Below are positions 1-6,058 of a stretch of DNA of 7,732 nt, piece by piece. Made by a program: the position numbers and the translations under genes. The first letter of the stretch is position 1; the number at the start of each line of letters is the position of its first letter. Source of the DNA: an uncultured Actinomycetes bacterium (GTDB lineage: Bacteria > Actinomycetota > Actinomycetes > S36-B12 > UBA5976). The notes under the pieces are model-generated. The model was not told the DNA's origin. It did no database searches and was given only the letters and a program-made list of their open reading frames with translations. Location: NCBI GenBank assembly GCA_937896305.1, contig CALBND010000158.1, positions 1-7,732 of the forward strand. Direction: 5' to 3'.

Positions 1-438
1 AGCTTCAGGATCAATTTGCTTAAGCTTGGCAAACATCTCAACAATTCCTATTTGTTCTAGTTCATCTTCTAGTCTTTCTCGCAAATCTTGATCAGTGCCA
101 GGAAATTCTAGATTTTCTAAAACAGAGTTCACATACAGGCCACTTCCTCCAACTAAAAGAGGGCGCGTATTTTTTTCAAGCAAAGTATCAATAGTACTTC
201 TGGCAATTTGTTGAAAATCAGAAACATTTGATTCTTGACTTGGATCTAAAATATCAATTAGATGATGAGTGATATTTTCTCGATCTTCTAAATTTAATTT
301 AGCTGTGCCAATATCCATTCCTTTGTAAAGTTGCATGGCATCAACATTTATGATTTCGGCGTTTATCTCTTTTGCAAGTTTGAGTGAAAGGGAAGTTTTT
401 CCAACTGCGGTTGGTCCTACAATTGCTATGACTTTCAA
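1..438 (-). CDS. miaA: tRNA dimethylallyltransferase MiaA, N-terminal part (3' end beyond window)
   Basis: MiaA transfers a dimethylallyl group from DMAPP to N6 of A37 in tRNAs that read UNN codons, giving i6A37 for MiaB to methylthiolate in the cytoplasm. The 146 residues visible are about half of a usual ~300-residue MiaA; the gene runs off the left edge. The P-loop GPTAVGKT lies at residues 8-15. The DAMQLYKGMDIGTAK substrate-binding segment is at about 33-47, where actinobacteria typically have DAMQLY. VGGSGLYV is at about 96-103. The start is taken as TTG at 438, because the only in-frame codons between it and the upstream stop (469-471) include no ATG or GTG, and it places the P-loop at the normal distance from the N-terminus. 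Only 4 bases separate it from the miaB stop, so the two are co-transcribed and probably translationally coupled. The identity is very secure; the exact start is less so. Confidence 0.95.
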   Translation of the reverse strand, partial: MKVIAIVGPTAVGKTSLSLKLAKEINAEIINVDAMQLYKGMDIGTAKLNLEDRENITHHLIDILDPSQESNVSDFQQIARSTIDTLLEKNTRPLLVGGSGLYVNSVLENLEFPGTDQDLRERLEDELEQIGIVEMFAKLKQIDPEA

Positions 439-442
439 AAGT

Positions 443-1879
443 CTATGACCTGACCAATGTTGGTATCCCTAGATTAACTTGGTTATTTGTCGTTTCATTT
501 TTTTGCGTTTCCCAGATATCTCCAGCTCTAGTTTTTCTTAAATTAAAACCTGGCTTTTCAGAAATTAAATGAAAAGGGGCAGCGTAAGTAATTTCAACAT
601 CGATAAGATCTCCAGGTCTAACTGTTTCATTTTCTGGAATTGTAAAATGAACTAGTCGATTATCTTTTGCTCGACCAGACATTTTGACTCGCATTTCATC
701 TTTTTTACCTTCAATGTTGTTAACTAAAACCTCTACTATTTGACCTATTTGTTTTTGATTTTCTTCTAAAGCTACTTGATCGACAACTTCAATTAATCTG
801 TCATATCTTTGACTAACAACTTTTGGATCTATTTGATCAGCCATTTCAGCTGCTGGAGTTCCTGGTCTTTTGGAATACTTGTAGGTAAATGAAGTAGCAA
901 ATCTTGCTTCTTTAACTAGATCAATTGTGTTTTGAAAATCTTCTTCACTTTCACCAGGAAAACCTACAATGATATCTGTAGTGATTGCTGCATGTGGAAT
1001 TCTTTCACGCACTCTTTCTAAAATTCCTAAGTATTTATTTCGACGGTAGGAGCGTTTCATGTTTGCTAATACTGAATCACTGCCAGATTGCAAAGGCATG
1101 TGCAGATGTGGCATTACGTTTGCTGTTTCCGCCATTGCCTCAATCACATCGTCTGTAAAATCTTTGGGATGAGGGGAAATAAAGCGAACTCTGTCTAACC
1201 CTGAAATTTCACCACATGCCCTTAAGAGTTTTCCAAAAGCATATTTGTCTCCAAATTCAATGCCGTAAGAATTAACATTTTGCCCAAGTAACATTATTTC
1301 TGACACACCTTGCGAGACCAAAGTTCTAATCTCATCAAGAATCTCACCTGCTCTTCGGTCTTTTTCTTTACCTCTTAAAGTTGGCACAATACAAAAAGTA
1401 CAAGTGTTATTGCAGCCCACACTAATTGCAACTAATGCTGAATGAATTGCGTCTCTTTTGGTTGGAAGATTTGAAGGAAAAGTCTCTAAAGATTCAAGAA
1501 TTTCTAATTGAGCCTCTTTGTTAACTCGTGCTCTTTCAAGTAAAACTGGTAAGGATGCAAAATTGTGGGTACCTATTACAACATCAACCCAAGGTGCTTT
1601 TTTTTGAATTATTTCTTTATCTTTTTGAGCAAGACATCCACAAACAGCTATTTGCATGTCTGGGTTTAATTCTTTTTTCTGATAAAGCATTCCCAGATTT
1701 CCATAAAGTTTGTTATCTGCGTTTTCCCTAACAGCGCAAGTATTATAAATAACTACATCTGCATCTTCGCTATCAATTGCAACTAAACCTGAATCTTCCA
1801 TTAAACCTGCAAGGCGTTGTGAATCATGTTGATTCATTTGGCAGCCAAATGTTCTAACAAAATAGGTACGAGGTGTCAT
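443..1879 (-). CDS. miaB: tRNA-2-methylthio-N6-dimethylallyladenosine37 synthase MiaB
   Basis: MiaB is a radical-SAM methylthiotransferase that converts i6A37 to ms2i6A37 in tRNA. The 478-residue product has all three parts of the family. The N-terminal UPF0004 domain carries cluster cysteines C13 (FGCQMN), C48 (NTCAVREN) and C82 (VCGCLAQ). The radical-SAM core has the CxxxCxxC triad C156/C160/C163 and the HMPLQSGSD motif near residue 260. A C-terminal TRAM domain lies at about 375-440. Length is normal. The ATG at 1879 places FGCQMN at residues 11-16, as expected. No Shine-Dalgarno sequence precedes it on this strand, so a leaderless or weakly initiated mRNA is plausible. miaA follows after 4 bases as an operon, and the transporter gene diverges within about 40 bases. 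Distinguished from RimO and MtaB by the FGCQMN and NTCAVRENA motifs and by the adjacent miaA. Confidence 0.97.
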   Translation of the reverse strand: MTPRTYFVRTFGCQMNQHDSQRLAGLMEDSGLVAIDSEDADVVIYNTCAVRENADNKLYGNLGMLYQKKELNPDMQIAVCGCLAQKDKEIIQKKAPWVDVVIGTHNFASLPVLLERARVNKEAQLEILESLETFPSNLPTKRDAIHSALVAISVGCNNTCTFCIVPTLRGKEKDRRAGEILDEIRTLVSQGVSEIMLLGQNVNSYGIEFGDKYAFGKLLRACGEISGLDRVRFISPHPKDFTDDVIEAMAETANVMPHLHMPLQSGSDSVLANMKRSYRRNKYLGILERVRERIPHAAITTDIIVGFPGESEEDFQNTIDLVKEARFATSFTYKYSKRPGTPAAEMADQIDPKVVSQRYDRLIEVVDQVALEENQKQIGQIVEVLVNNIEGKKDEMRVKMSGRAKDNRLVHFTIPENETVRPGDLIDVEITYAAPFHLISEKPGFNLRKTRAGDIWETQKNETTNNQVNLGIPTLVRS

Positions 1880-1888
1880 ATATATACA

Positions 1889-1894
1889 AGGGTA
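1889..1894 (-). promoter_or_regulatory. possible miaB -10 element
   Basis: On the minus strand TACCCT fits the actinobacterial TAnnnT pattern and lies 9 bases before the miaB ATG at 1879. That is slightly longer than the 6-7 bases usual for a leaderless start. No convincing -35 is visible. It is supported mainly by the absence of any ribosome binding site and by the tight divergent arrangement. Confidence 0.3.
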
Positions 1895-1903
1895 GGAGGT
1901 GGT

Positions 1904-1909
1904 TAGATT
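1904..1909 (+). promoter_or_regulatory. putative -10 element for the queuosine-precursor transporter gene
   Basis: TAGATT matches the TAnnnT -10 pattern and ends exactly 7 bases before the GTG at 1917, the geometry of a leaderless actinobacterial transcript. The same TTAGATTAT string with the same 7-base spacing precedes tgt on the other strand, so the two genes may share promoter properties. No clear -35 is seen. The promoter lies in the short space shared with the divergent miaB gene. Confidence 0.5.
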
Positions 1910-1916
1910 ATCAATT

Positions 1917-2594
1917 GTGAGTGATACAAAAAGTAATCAAACAAATGTTGCTTTTGCCCAAGAATTCAAGGGTTTATACCCCTATCTCATGGCAATTTTT
2001 TGCGGCTTATTGCTGATCTCCAATATTGGGGCTGTAAAACTTATCGAATTTGGTCCCATCATCACCGATGGTGGCGCATTTCTCTTTCCCTTGGTTTACA
2101 TAGTGGGAGATGTTTTAAGCGAGGTTTATGGCTTCAAAGCAGCTCGCAGAACTATTTATATGGGCTTTGCCCTAGCAATTCTTGCCTCAATTACTTTTTA
2201 TCTCGTACAAATATCTCCTGCTGCAGCAGACTGGTCTAATCAAAGCTCTTTTGAAAATATTTTAGGATTTGTGCCAAGAATTGTGTTGGCAAGTGTTTGT
2301 GGTTTTCTGATTGGTCAATTACTTAATTCCTATGTTTTAGTCAAAATCAAGGAAGTAACAAAAGAGAAAAAACTTTGGATCAGATTAATAGGTTCAACTG
2401 TGGTGGGAGAATTTGCTGACACACTAATTTTTTGCACTGTGGCTTTTTACGGCATTATCACTGGATGGTCATTTTGGAATTATGTTTTAGTGGGATATGC
2501 ATATAAAACTTTGTTGGAAGTTGTGCTACTGCCTATTACTTATCGAGTCATAAAAGTTGTCAAAGCACACGAGCTTTCATATCAACTTAAATAG
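1917..2594 (+). CDS. yhhQ: YhhQ/QPTR-family queuosine precursor transporter (membrane protein)
   Basis: This protein is predicted to import a queuosine precursor (preQ0, preQ1 or queuine) across the cytoplasmic membrane for insertion into tRNA by Tgt. It is 225 residues with about six membrane segments. The family signature (Vut_1/PF02592 type) is clear: a second segment reading FPLVYIVGDVLSEVYGF, and a later STVVGEFADTLIF segment with its embedded acidic residue. Length fits the family (~220-230). The start is uncertain. GTG at 1917 is preferred because a TAGATT -10 ends 7 bases before it. The longer GTG at 1899 (231 residues) overlaps the AGGAGG at 1894-1899 that could otherwise serve it. 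It diverges from miaB, and its stop lies inside the last codons of the convergent tgt gene (8-bp overlap). The substrate is inferred from family and neighbour and is not readable from sequence. Confidence 0.92.
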   Translation: MSDTKSNQTNVAFAQEFKGLYPYLMAIFCGLLLISNIGAVKLIEFGPIITDGGAFLFPLVYIVGDVLSEVYGFKAARRTIYMGFALAILASITFYLVQISPAAADWSNQSSFENILGFVPRIVLASVCGFLIGQLLNSYVLVKIKEVTKEKKLWIRLIGSTVVGEFADTLIFCTVAFYGIITGWSFWNYVLVGYAYKTLLEVVLLPITYRVIKVVKAHELSYQLK

Positions 2595-3819
2595 TTTTTG
2601 CATAGTATTTCCCTAAGAATTCAGTTTTGAATTCAAAGAAGTCCCCATCAATAATGCATTGCCTCATTTTAGCAACTAATGAAACTATAAAATGCTCGTT
2701 ATGAATTGTTAATAATGTTGCAGCTAACATTTCTTTTGCCCTGATTAAATGGTTTAGGTAGGCTTTTGTGTAATTTTGACAGGTGTAGCAAGAACATTGA
2801 TCATCAATTGGGGAGAAATCTTTTCGGTATGCACTAACAGAAATGTTAAATCTGCCATTTTGACCATAAGCGGCACTATTTCGCGCCACCCTTGATGCAG
2901 CTACACAATCGAAAGTGTCAGCACCATTTTCAACTCCGATAAATAAGTCATCGGGTTCTCCAATTCCTAATAAATGCTTGGGTTTATTAACCGGTAACTC
3001 TTCATTAACCCAACCAACGATTGTGCCGAGTTGATTTTTATCTAAGGCTCCCCCGATTCCAAAGCCATCAAAATCTAGGGTTACTAAATCTTTAGAAGCT
3101 TTTCTGCGCAAATCTTCATACTGTGCACCTTGTATGACTCCAAATAGTGCTTGATAAGGCTTATTTGATCTCTTAATAGTTAATGCTTCATGCTCTGAAA
3201 TACATCTTTTCGCCCATGAAAAGGTTCTATCTAAAGATTTTTCTTGATAATTTCTTGTGTTCATGAGTGTTGTGCATTCATCGAAAGCAAAAATTATGTC
3301 GGCTCCGATTTGATGTTGCACTTGCATTGATACTTCTGGAGTGAATCGATGCATTGATCCATCAAGATGAGATTTGAAAGTAACTCCTTCATCATCAACG
3401 TGTGCTAATCGATCTTTATCACTTGCCATGACTTCATCTGATTGATACGTATTTTCATCCATGGCAATAACTTTCTTGAAACCAACACCAAGAGAAAGCA
3501 CCTGAAAACCGCCACTGTCAGTAAAAGTTGGGCCTGGCCAATTCATAAATTTCGATAACCCACCTGCCTCATCAATTGTTTCTGAGCCGGGTTGTAAATA
3601 CAGATGGTACGCATTTGACAGAATTGCTTGGGCTTTTAAATCTTTAATACTTTCTGGCAAAACGGATTTTACTGTTGCTTTAGTGCCTACAGGAATAAAT
3701 GCTGGTGTTTGAATTAGTCCATGTGGAGTCTTGATTACTCCAGCACGACCCAAAGGCTTAGCGTTTGTGGAATGGGGCTGAAGTTGTTTATCAATTTGAA
3801 AACTGAAATCTTTATTCAT
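2587..3819 (-). CDS. tgt: tRNA-guanine(34) transglycosylase
   Basis: Tgt exchanges G34 of GUN anticodons (Tyr, His, Asn, Asp tRNAs) for a 7-deazaguanine base: preQ1 in most bacteria, queuine in some. The 410-residue product keeps the catalytic residues: Asp101 in TDSGGFQ, Asp180 in FAFDECT and the nucleophile Asp304 in TFDCV. Zinc ligands are C342, C344, C347 and H373 (CSCYTC then TIH). It is longer than the ~375-residue proteobacterial enzyme, as actinobacterial members tend to be. The substrate loop reads FGIGGALDKNQ at 253-263 instead of YAVGGLAVGE, so the glutamate that contacts the preQ1 aminomethyl group in the Zymomonas enzyme is not at its usual place. ATG at 3819 has a TAGATT -10 ending 7 bases upstream. 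The neighbouring transporter gene supports a salvage route; no queA or queG is seen here. Confidence 0.96.
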   Translation of the reverse strand: MNKDFSFQIDKQLQPHSTNAKPLGRAGVIKTPHGLIQTPAFIPVGTKATVKSVLPESIKDLKAQAILSNAYHLYLQPGSETIDEAGGLSKFMNWPGPTFTDSGGFQVLSLGVGFKKVIAMDENTYQSDEVMASDKDRLAHVDDEGVTFKSHLDGSMHRFTPEVSMQVQHQIGADIIFAFDECTTLMNTRNYQEKSLDRTFSWAKRCISEHEALTIKRSNKPYQALFGVIQGAQYEDLRRKASKDLVTLDFDGFGIGGALDKNQLGTIVGWVNEELPVNKPKHLLGIGEPDDLFIGVENGADTFDCVAASRVARNSAAYGQNGRFNISVSAYRKDFSPIDDQCSCYTCQNYTKAYLNHLIRAKEMLAATLLTIHNEHFIVSLVAKMRQCIIDGDFFEFKTEFLGKYYAKTI

Positions 3820-3826
3820 TTAACAT

Positions 3827-3832
3827 AATCTA
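3827..3832 (-). promoter_or_regulatory. putative -10 element for tgt
   Basis: TAGATT on the minus strand matches TAnnnT and ends 7 bases before the tgt ATG at 3819. No Shine-Dalgarno sequence lies between, so tgt is likely transcribed as a leaderless mRNA. The surrounding TTAGATTAT and the spacing are identical to those in front of the transporter gene at 1917. No good -35 was found. Confidence 0.55.
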
Positions 3833-3880
3833 ATCTCATCACCAGTTGACTTATTTTCTTCACCCCAGTTATTTTGGAGT

Positions 3881-3896
3881 AAAAATTGAAATTTTT
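3881..3896 (-). terminator. weak AT-only hairpin at the end of the VOC gene
   Basis: AAAAAT and ATTTTT form a 6-bp inverted repeat around a 4-base loop. On the minus strand it overlaps the VOC stop codon and ends in five T. The stem has no G-C pair, so termination would be weak at best and the pattern could be chance in AT-rich DNA. It sits between the VOC gene and the separate tgt promoter. Confidence 0.2.
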
Positions 3897-4302
3897 AAGG
3901 TCTATGAATTAAGCAAAAAGGATGACCTGCAGGATCTAGATAAACTATGAATTCAGTTGAATATGGGTCAACTTTTGGTGATCCGGGTTGAAATTGTGCC
4001 TTAATGGCACCTAATTTTATTATTTCTTGTTCAGCTTTTAATAAATCTTTAACAGCTAAATCCAAATGAGCTTGTTGAGGCAAAGGACCTGTTGGCCATG
4101 TGGGCGCAAGATAATTATCTATTTTTTGAAAAGCTAATCTGGTTTTATCCTGATCATCTTTTAATTCAATCCAAGAAACTTCTTCTTCTCTTTGTTCTCC
4201 TAAATCCTCAACACTTAAACCTGTGAGGGCGGCATAAAATTTGGCAAGTGCAACAGGCTGATCACAATCTAGGGCTGTGTAATAATTATCAACAATTTTC
4301 AT
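3895..4302 (-). CDS. small VOC/glyoxalase-fold protein, function unknown
   Basis: This 135-residue protein fits the vicinal-oxygen-chelate superfamily (Glyoxalase_6-like). It has two halves, each with the beta-alpha-beta pattern: the first starts NYYTALDCDQPVALAKFYAALTG (residues 6-28), and the second contains AHLDLAVKDLLKAEQEIIKLGA (78-99) and ends VYLDPAGHPFCLI (120-132). Such proteins act as glyoxalases, dioxygenases or antibiotic-binding proteins, or have no known reaction. H79 and the DPAGHPF turn are where metal or ligand residues often lie, but a complete metal triad cannot be assigned by eye. ATG at 4302 is preceded by TAAATT ending 6 bases upstream, suggesting its own leaderless promoter; recX lies 25 bases upstream on the same strand. 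Nothing in the sequence ties it to DNA repair or tRNA modification. Confidence 0.82.
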   Translation of the reverse strand: MKIVDNYYTALDCDQPVALAKFYAALTGLSVEDLGEQREEEVSWIELKDDQDKTRLAFQKIDNYLAPTWPTGPLPQQAHLDLAVKDLLKAEQEIIKLGAIKAQFQPGSPKVDPYSTEFIVYLDPAGHPFCLIHRP

Positions 4303-4308
4303 GATATT

Positions 4309-4314
4309 AATTTA
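4309..4314 (-). promoter_or_regulatory. putative -10 element for the VOC gene
   Basis: TAAATT on the minus strand matches TAnnnT and ends 6 bases before the ATG at 4302. No ribosome binding site intervenes. This is leaderless geometry like that of tgt, but in an AT-rich gap the chance of a random match is considerable. Confidence 0.4.
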
Positions 4315-4327
4315 GCAGAAAATATTT

Positions 4328-4939
4328 TTAAATTTCGACTGGTAAACCATCAGGCATTTCAGCAATAACTTCCTTTGCCACCCGGAAAGCTAGATTTGAG
4401 GAATAGCCTTTTCGTGCCAGCACTCCTACGATTTTTCGCAACTGGCTTGATGGTTCATCTCTTTGCAGAGATCTAATTTTTTTACAAGCAATAACTAAGG
4501 CTGCTTGAAATTCTTGATCTTCACTAATTTGAGATACTGCCGCCAAGGCCACATCATCAGAAACTCCTTTGGCACGAAGTTGTTGACGAAGAGCATTTCT
4601 TCCTAAACCTTTTCTTTCATGATGGCTTGCTACATAATTTTGAGCAAGGGCTGCATCATCGATCAAACCTATTTCTTCGAATCGATCAAGGGCACTGCTT
4701 GCAACTTCTTCAGTAACATTTTTGTCTTTTAAATCTTTTGCTAATTCTTTACGTGTGCGAGGTGCGTTTGAGAGTCTGCGCAGTAAAACTTGTTTGGCAA
4801 CATCTTCAGCTTCCAGTGCGCTAATATTTTCTTCAGGAATACTTAAAGTTGTGATAGTTGCATCAATGGTATTTAAATTTTTTGTGCGGCGCCGTTTTGA
4901 GGCGGCGCCGACTTGATCTAGATTTACTACTTCACCCAT
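4328..4939 (-). CDS. recX: regulatory protein RecX
   Basis: RecX binds RecA filaments and dampens or remodels their strand-exchange activity. The 203-residue protein has a charged N-terminal extension (about 1-43, including the basic SKRRRTK at 14-20) followed by helical repeats. The first RecX repeat runs about 44-95 and contains LLRRLSNAPRTRKELAKDL and the IGLIDDAALAQNYV segment. The second has RKGLGRNALRQQLRAKGVSDD, a typical RecX motif, and the third ends in LARKGYSSNLAFRVAKEV. It is longer than many RecX proteins (M. tuberculosis about 174) because of the extension. The start lies 3 bases after the recA stop and has no Shine-Dalgarno sequence, so translation probably depends on ribosomes finishing recA. 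A GC-rich hairpin covers codons 11-18. Confidence 0.95.
   Translation of the reverse strand: MGEVVNLDQVGAASKRRRTKNLNTIDATITTLSIPEENISALEAEDVAKQVLLRRLSNAPRTRKELAKDLKDKNVTEEVASSALDRFEEIGLIDDAALAQNYVASHHERKGLGRNALRQQLRAKGVSDDVALAAVSQISEDQEFQAALVIACKKIRSLQRDEPSSQLRKIVGVLARKGYSSNLAFRVAKEVIAEMPDGLPVEI
4887..4910 (-). repeat. GC-rich hairpin within the first codons of recX
   Basis: The octamer CGGCGCCG occurs twice (4887-4894 and 4903-4910), 8 bases apart. Each copy is its own reverse complement, so they form a perfect 8-bp all-GC stem with loop CCTCAAAA in the recX mRNA, starting 30 bases into the gene. The surrounding DNA is AT-rich, so the element stands out. It encodes GAASKRRR. No U-run follows on either strand, so it is not a standard intrinsic terminator; a pause or attenuation role is an inference. 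Confidence 0.8.
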
Positions 4940-4942
4940 TTG

Positions 4943-5992
4943 TTATTCAGCTGCAGCAATTGGTACTACGTCAGCTTCAACTTCCTCAGTTGATTCAACA
5001 AGAGCGAAAATTTCCTTGATTCGGCGTTCAATTTCGTTAGCCAAATCTGGGTTATCTCTTAAGAATGTTCTAGCGTTTTCTTTACCTTGACCTAATTGAT
5101 CACCGTCGTAGGTAAACCAAGAACCACTCTTCTTAACAATTTCATGTTCCACACCCATATCAATCAAGCTTCCCTCACGAGAAATTCCTTCACCGAAAAT
5201 GATGTCGAATTCTGCTTGTTTGAAAGGAGGAGCCATCTTGTTTTTCACAACTTTGACTCGTGTTCTGTTACCTACTGCATCGGTACCGTCTTTCAAGGTT
5301 TCAATGCGTCGAACATCTAATCGAATTGAAGAATAAAACTTCAACGCTTTACCACCAGTTGTTGTTTCTGGAGAACCAAACATCACACCAATTTTTTCAC
5401 GCAACTGGTTAATGAAAATTGCGGTGGTGTTTGATTGGGCAAGTGCGCTAGTCATTTTTCGTAAAGCCTGGCTCATCAATCGAGCTTGTAGCCCCATGTG
5501 ACTATCACCCATTTCGCCTTCAATTTCAGCTCTAGGTACAAGTGCTGCCACAGAGTCGATCACAAGGACAGTCAGTGCACCCGATCTAACTAACATGTCT
5601 GCAATTTCCAATGCTTGTTCACCAGTATCTGGTTGGCTTACGAGCAATGCATCAATATCGACACCAAGTTTTTGGGCATAATCTGGATCAAGTGCATGTT
5701 CAGCATCAATAAATGCTGCTATGCCTCCAGCTCTTTGAGCACTAGCAATTGCATGTAGAGCCAGGGTGGTTTTACCACCGGATTCTGGTCCATAAATTTC
5801 TACAACGCGACCTCTTGGCAATCCTCCAATACCTAAAGCAATATCAAGGGCAATAGATCCTGTTGGGATGACTTCTGCTGGTGGTCTGTCTTCTGCACCT
5901 AAGCGCATTACAGATCCGCGACCGAATTGACGATCTATTTGCGATAAAGCGGCTTCTAAGGCTTTATCTTTATCATTTGCTGTTGTTGCCAT
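4943..5992 (-). CDS. recA: recombinase RecA
   Basis: RecA is the ATP-dependent strand-exchange recombinase that also promotes LexA self-cleavage. The 349-residue product is full length with no intein. Walker A is GPESGGKTT at 68-76 (Lys74), where most bacterial RecA proteins have GPESSGKTT. The catalytic Glu98 is in DAEH, Walker B is LVIDSVAAL at 143-151, and the allosteric Gln196 is in FINQLREK. The FGSPETTTGG loop-2 region is at about 205-214. The C-terminus is acidic (STEEVEADVV), as usual. ATG at 5992 has GAAAGGG 6 bases upstream, the clearest ribosome binding site in the window. recX follows after 3 bases. Control is apparently double: a LexA box and a PafBC-type promoter lie upstream, as in mycobacterial recA. 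Confidence 0.99.
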   Translation of the reverse strand: MATTANDKDKALEAALSQIDRQFGRGSVMRLGAEDRPPAEVIPTGSIALDIALGIGGLPRGRVVEIYGPESGGKTTLALHAIASAQRAGGIAAFIDAEHALDPDYAQKLGVDIDALLVSQPDTGEQALEIADMLVRSGALTVLVIDSVAALVPRAEIEGEMGDSHMGLQARLMSQALRKMTSALAQSNTTAIFINQLREKIGVMFGSPETTTGGKALKFYSSIRLDVRRIETLKDGTDAVGNRTRVKVVKNKMAPPFKQAEFDIIFGEGISREGSLIDMGVEHEIVKKSGSWFTYDGDQLGQGKENARTFLRDNPDLANEIERRIKEIFALVESTEEVEADVVPIAAAE

Positions 5993-5998
5993 TTTTGA

Positions 5999-6005
5999 CC
6001 CTTTC
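5999..6005 (-). promoter_or_regulatory. recA ribosome binding site
   Basis: GAAAGGG on the minus strand lies 6 bases before the recA ATG and fixes that start. It contrasts with the neighbouring genes, most of which lack a Shine-Dalgarno sequence, and it requires a transcript with a real 5' leader. Confidence 0.75.
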
Positions 6006-6035
6006 TTTTGGTCCTAGTTGTCTGTGTTTAAGTCC

Positions 6036-6058
6036 AAGTTAGGCCTTAGCACTGACAT
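6036..6058 (-). promoter_or_regulatory. RecA_NDp (PafBC-type) damage-inducible promoter of recA
   Basis: The minus strand reads TGTCAGTG, exactly eight bases, then TAACTT. This fits the RecA_NDp consensus TTGTCRGTG-N8-TAnnnT (only the first base differs, A for T), which in mycobacteria drives LexA-independent induction through PafBC. Transcription would start near 6029 and give a leader of roughly 37 bases containing the GAAAGGG ribosome binding site. It is the proximal of two apparent recA promoters, the same order as P1 in M. tuberculosis. Confidence 0.8.

Noticed and set aside
1528..1731. Plus-strand open frame of 67 codons
   Set aside because: It lies fully antisense within miaB, whose motifs are intact in its own frame; the peptide has no recognisable family.
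1880..1916. preQ1 riboswitch in front of the transporter gene
   Set aside because: Only 37 bases separate the divergent starts, the transcript appears leaderless, and no preQ1-type pseudoknot is visible. The 75 bases before tgt also show none.
2000..2239. Plus-strand open frame of 79 codons
   Set aside because: It is a frame-shifted shadow inside the transporter gene; the peptide is rich in Trp, Ser and Arg and lacks domain features.
4887..4910. Intrinsic terminator between recA and recX
   Set aside because: The hairpin is real, but the minus strand continues with an A-run rather than a U-run and it lies inside the recX coding region, so it is listed as a hairpin.
4722..5320. Two plus-strand open frames (4722-4916 and 5096-5320)
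   Set aside because: Both are antisense to recX and recA coding sequence that is unmistakably real; neither has a family resemblance.
4943..5992. Intein in RecA, as in M. tuberculosis
   Set aside because: The reading frame is 349 codons and continuous through the Walker motifs and loop 2, with no insertion.
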